Source of the DNA: Bacteroidetes bacterium SW_11_45_7
GTDB lineage: Bacteria > Bacteroidota > Bacteroidia > Chitinophagales > SW-11-45-7
Assembly (NCBI GenBank): GCA_003022985.1
Contig: PXTV01000048.1
Span: 4,892-11,640 of the forward strand
Length of the DNA: 6,749 nt
Direction: 5' to 3'
The notes below the pieces were generated by a model, which did not search any database, was not told the DNA's origin, and was given only the letters and a program-made list of their open reading frames with translations. Shown here piece after piece: positions 5,321-6,749 of the stretch (within the stretch, counting starts at the first letter, position 1; every line of letters begins with the position of its first letter). A program made the translations under genes and the position numbers.

Positions 5321-6749
5321 ATTCATTCTTAACCACCCTGATTTTCTTAACCTCAAAAGTCTCGGCCTCACGAATTGTTAACAAGTAGATGCCGCGCGAT
5401 ACATTGTGCAGATCGATTTGAACTGTTCTCGTTTCTTCTGTTGGCTCAATGGTTCTTAGTTTACGACCCCGGACATCATATAAAGTAAGCCTGGCATCTT
5501 TGAGTTTGTCTTTTGCTTGAAGATGAAGTTGATCTGTTGCAGGATTGGGGTAGACAATGATGTCTTGCTCTGCTTTTGCAGGTGCTCCTATGCTTGTTGT
5601 ATCGTCATCCATCGTATCAGTTGTGGCTTCAGCTACAGTGTCAAACTCGCTTACCAAAAGCTGGTGGCCGCTGCAATAAGGTGCTTGATCATCGAACTGT
5701 GTTGCTATGCCTCGTATGGTCAATGTATCGATTGGTGCCGGTGTTGTTGACAATGGGGAATTGGCATCGACCCGGGCATTAATGGTATCGGTTCCATTGT
5801 AAAAATGCACATTAAAGCCGGCATTGCTCGTGTCGTTCCAGTTTTGGGGATCGATCAGCCAGGAGTTGGTGAAAGCCACGTGCTCGCCTTGATTCGTTTC
5901 GCTGACATTTGTGATGGTATCCGGTGGATACAGCACATTGCCGGTTGACAGCAGCTCAATAGAATCGGGTACGATCTCTTCTTTACCGTTAAATTGGTCA
6001 ATTTCGCCTTTGATCCTGAGCTCATCACCTATCGTAACAGAGCTGTAATTGGTGACCGTGTCAAAACTGAAGACATTGATTCCGCCTGTGCTGTCCTGAA
6101 GATAAAAATCATACCCGCTTGTCGTGAAATTCATGGAGTGCACAACACCGGTTACAAATCCTTTTTCGCCAATGGAATCGGCAATACAGTCGGGCCCTGA
6201 TGTGTTATTGACCTCACCGATGGTGTACTGTTGATCATCGTCTTCAATGGTTATGGTTAACAAGGAATCGCTAATGGTTGCATTGCCGGAAGGATTGGTA
6301 AGCTCGATCTGTGCTGTTTTATCAGACGAAGGTTGGGCATTATCGAGAATGCTAACGGTGATGGTTTGACTCCCTGCCAAGCCTGCCGGGAATTGCACAC
6401 TATCGGTTGATAAGGCAATGTCATTCGAAGTTGCTGCAGGCGCCAAAATTGTATCCAGAGCAGCAACGGTTGCACTGAGATCCGGATTGGTTAATTGAAC
6501 AGTAAACGTTACAGGGCCTTCTGTTTCAGTGACAGTGATGTCATTTCCTGCCAGGGATAAAACAGGGGATTTTTTCTGCAATGTATCCGTAAGATAGAAT
6601 TCATAACCGCTGCACGCATTCTGGGAAGATTGCGAGCCAACGCAAATGAGGTCGACAGTATCTGAAAGAGGCGGCATATTGTAAAAGCCGGTGTTACTAT
6701 CGATCCTTGCTGTAAGTGTATCGGGGCCATTCGTGACCAAGACATCATA
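5319..6749 (-). CDS. T9SS type A cargo protein with OB-like modules and Calx-beta domain, C-terminal part (5' end outside window)
   Basis: The frame is open to the window edge (first visible residues Y-D-V before L-V-T-N-G), so the start and signal peptide lie outside; 476 residues are seen. The order, counted from the TTG codon at 6740, is as follows. Residues 1-55 are the C-terminal half of an OB-like module ('NGPDTLTARIDSN...CSGYEFYL'). Residues about 57-169 are a Calx-beta domain ending in 'LTITIEDDD'. Residues 171-366 are a complete second module, with 'GFVTGVVHSM', 'GYDFYLQDSTGGINVFS', 'GDELRIKGEIDQFNGKEEIVPDSIELL' and 'NGTDTINARVDAN...CSGHQLLVSEFD'. Then comes an acidic linker (DTMDDDTTS). 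Residues 393-473 are the type A sorting domain ('VYPNPATDQLHL', 'LTLYDVRGRKLRTI', 'NVSRGIYLLTI', 'KKIRVVKNE'). OB modules of this kind occur in secreted nucleases and other extracellular Bacteroidota proteins. No catalytic domain is visible here, so the activity is unknown. An internal in-frame TTG at 6740 is not a credible start. Confidence 0.88.
   Translation of the reverse strand, partial: YDVLVTNGPDTLTARIDSNTGFYNMPPLSDTVDLICVGSQSSQNACSGYEFYLTDTLQKKSPVLSLAGNDITVTETEGPVTFTVQLTNPDLSATVAALDTILAPAATSNDIALSTDSVQFPAGLAGSQTITVSILDNAQPSSDKTAQIELTNPSGNATISDSLLTITIEDDDQQYTIGEVNNTSGPDCIADSIGEKGFVTGVVHSMNFTTSGYDFYLQDSTGGINVFSFDTVTNYSSVTIGDELRIKGEIDQFNGKEEIVPDSIELLSTGNVLYPPDTITNVSETNQGEHVAFTNSWLIDPQNWNDTSNAGFNVHFYNGTDTINARVDANSPLSTTPAPIDTLTIRGIATQFDDQAPYCSGHQLLVSEFDTVAEATTDTMDDDTTSIGAPAKAEQDIIVYPNPATDQLHLQAKDKLKDARLTLYDVRGRKLRTIEPTEETRTVQIDLHNVSRGIYLLTIREAETFEVKKIRVVKNE
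5643..5810 (-). repeat. Protein-level repeat: C-terminal half of OB-like module, complete-module copy
   Basis: This segment encodes 'VHFYNGTDTINARVDAN' through 'CSGHQLLVSEF'. It matches the segment at 6576-6749 (visible 'VLVTNGPDTLTARIDSN' through 'CSGYEFYLTDT') in length, in the NG.DT..AR.D.N core, and in the CSG tripeptide. DNA identity is moderate, so the duplication is old. The two copies flank the Calx-beta domain, implying the order module - Calx-beta - module - sorting domain. Confidence 0.6.

Overview
The window looks like chromosomal DNA from a member of the Bacteroidota, probably a Cytophagales-like lineage. Three things support this. Two predicted secreted proteins end in type IX secretion (T9SS) type A sorting domains. 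One promoter matches the Bacteroidota TTTG / TAnnTTTG consensus exactly. Start codons generally lack Shine-Dalgarno sequences. I see no tRNA, rRNA, CRISPR array or transposase gene.

Layout from left to right. Positions 1-412 (minus) hold the first 137 codons of a YghO-like GNAT-fold protein whose 3' end lies outside the window. A small UUCG hairpin and a strong intrinsic terminator (497-532) separate it from a 578-residue secreted T9SS cargo protein (557-2293, minus), which has a well-formed promoter at 2333-2364. The gene-free stretch 2294-2741 contains four short palindromes nested symmetrically about position 2558, a REP/BIME-like element. Next is dapF (2742-3560, minus), diaminopimelate epimerase, for lysine and peptidoglycan synthesis.

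A 247-bp divergent intergenic region with inverted repeats leads to a plus-strand HtrA/Do-family periplasmic serine protease. This gene is split. Anchor, protease domain and first PDZ domain are in 3808-4962. The second PDZ domain is in the -1 frame at 4962-5234, joined by a TAATG stop/start overlap, and the usual inter-PDZ linker is missing. A terminator (5279-5320) closes this unit. The last gene (5319 to the window edge, minus) is the C-terminal part of a second T9SS cargo protein with repeated OB-like modules around a Calx-beta domain.

The genes do not form one pathway. They are a housekeeping enzyme, an envelope quality-control protease and two secreted or surface proteins, mostly in separate transcription units. 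The items most worth following up are the split HtrA gene and the nested palindromic element.
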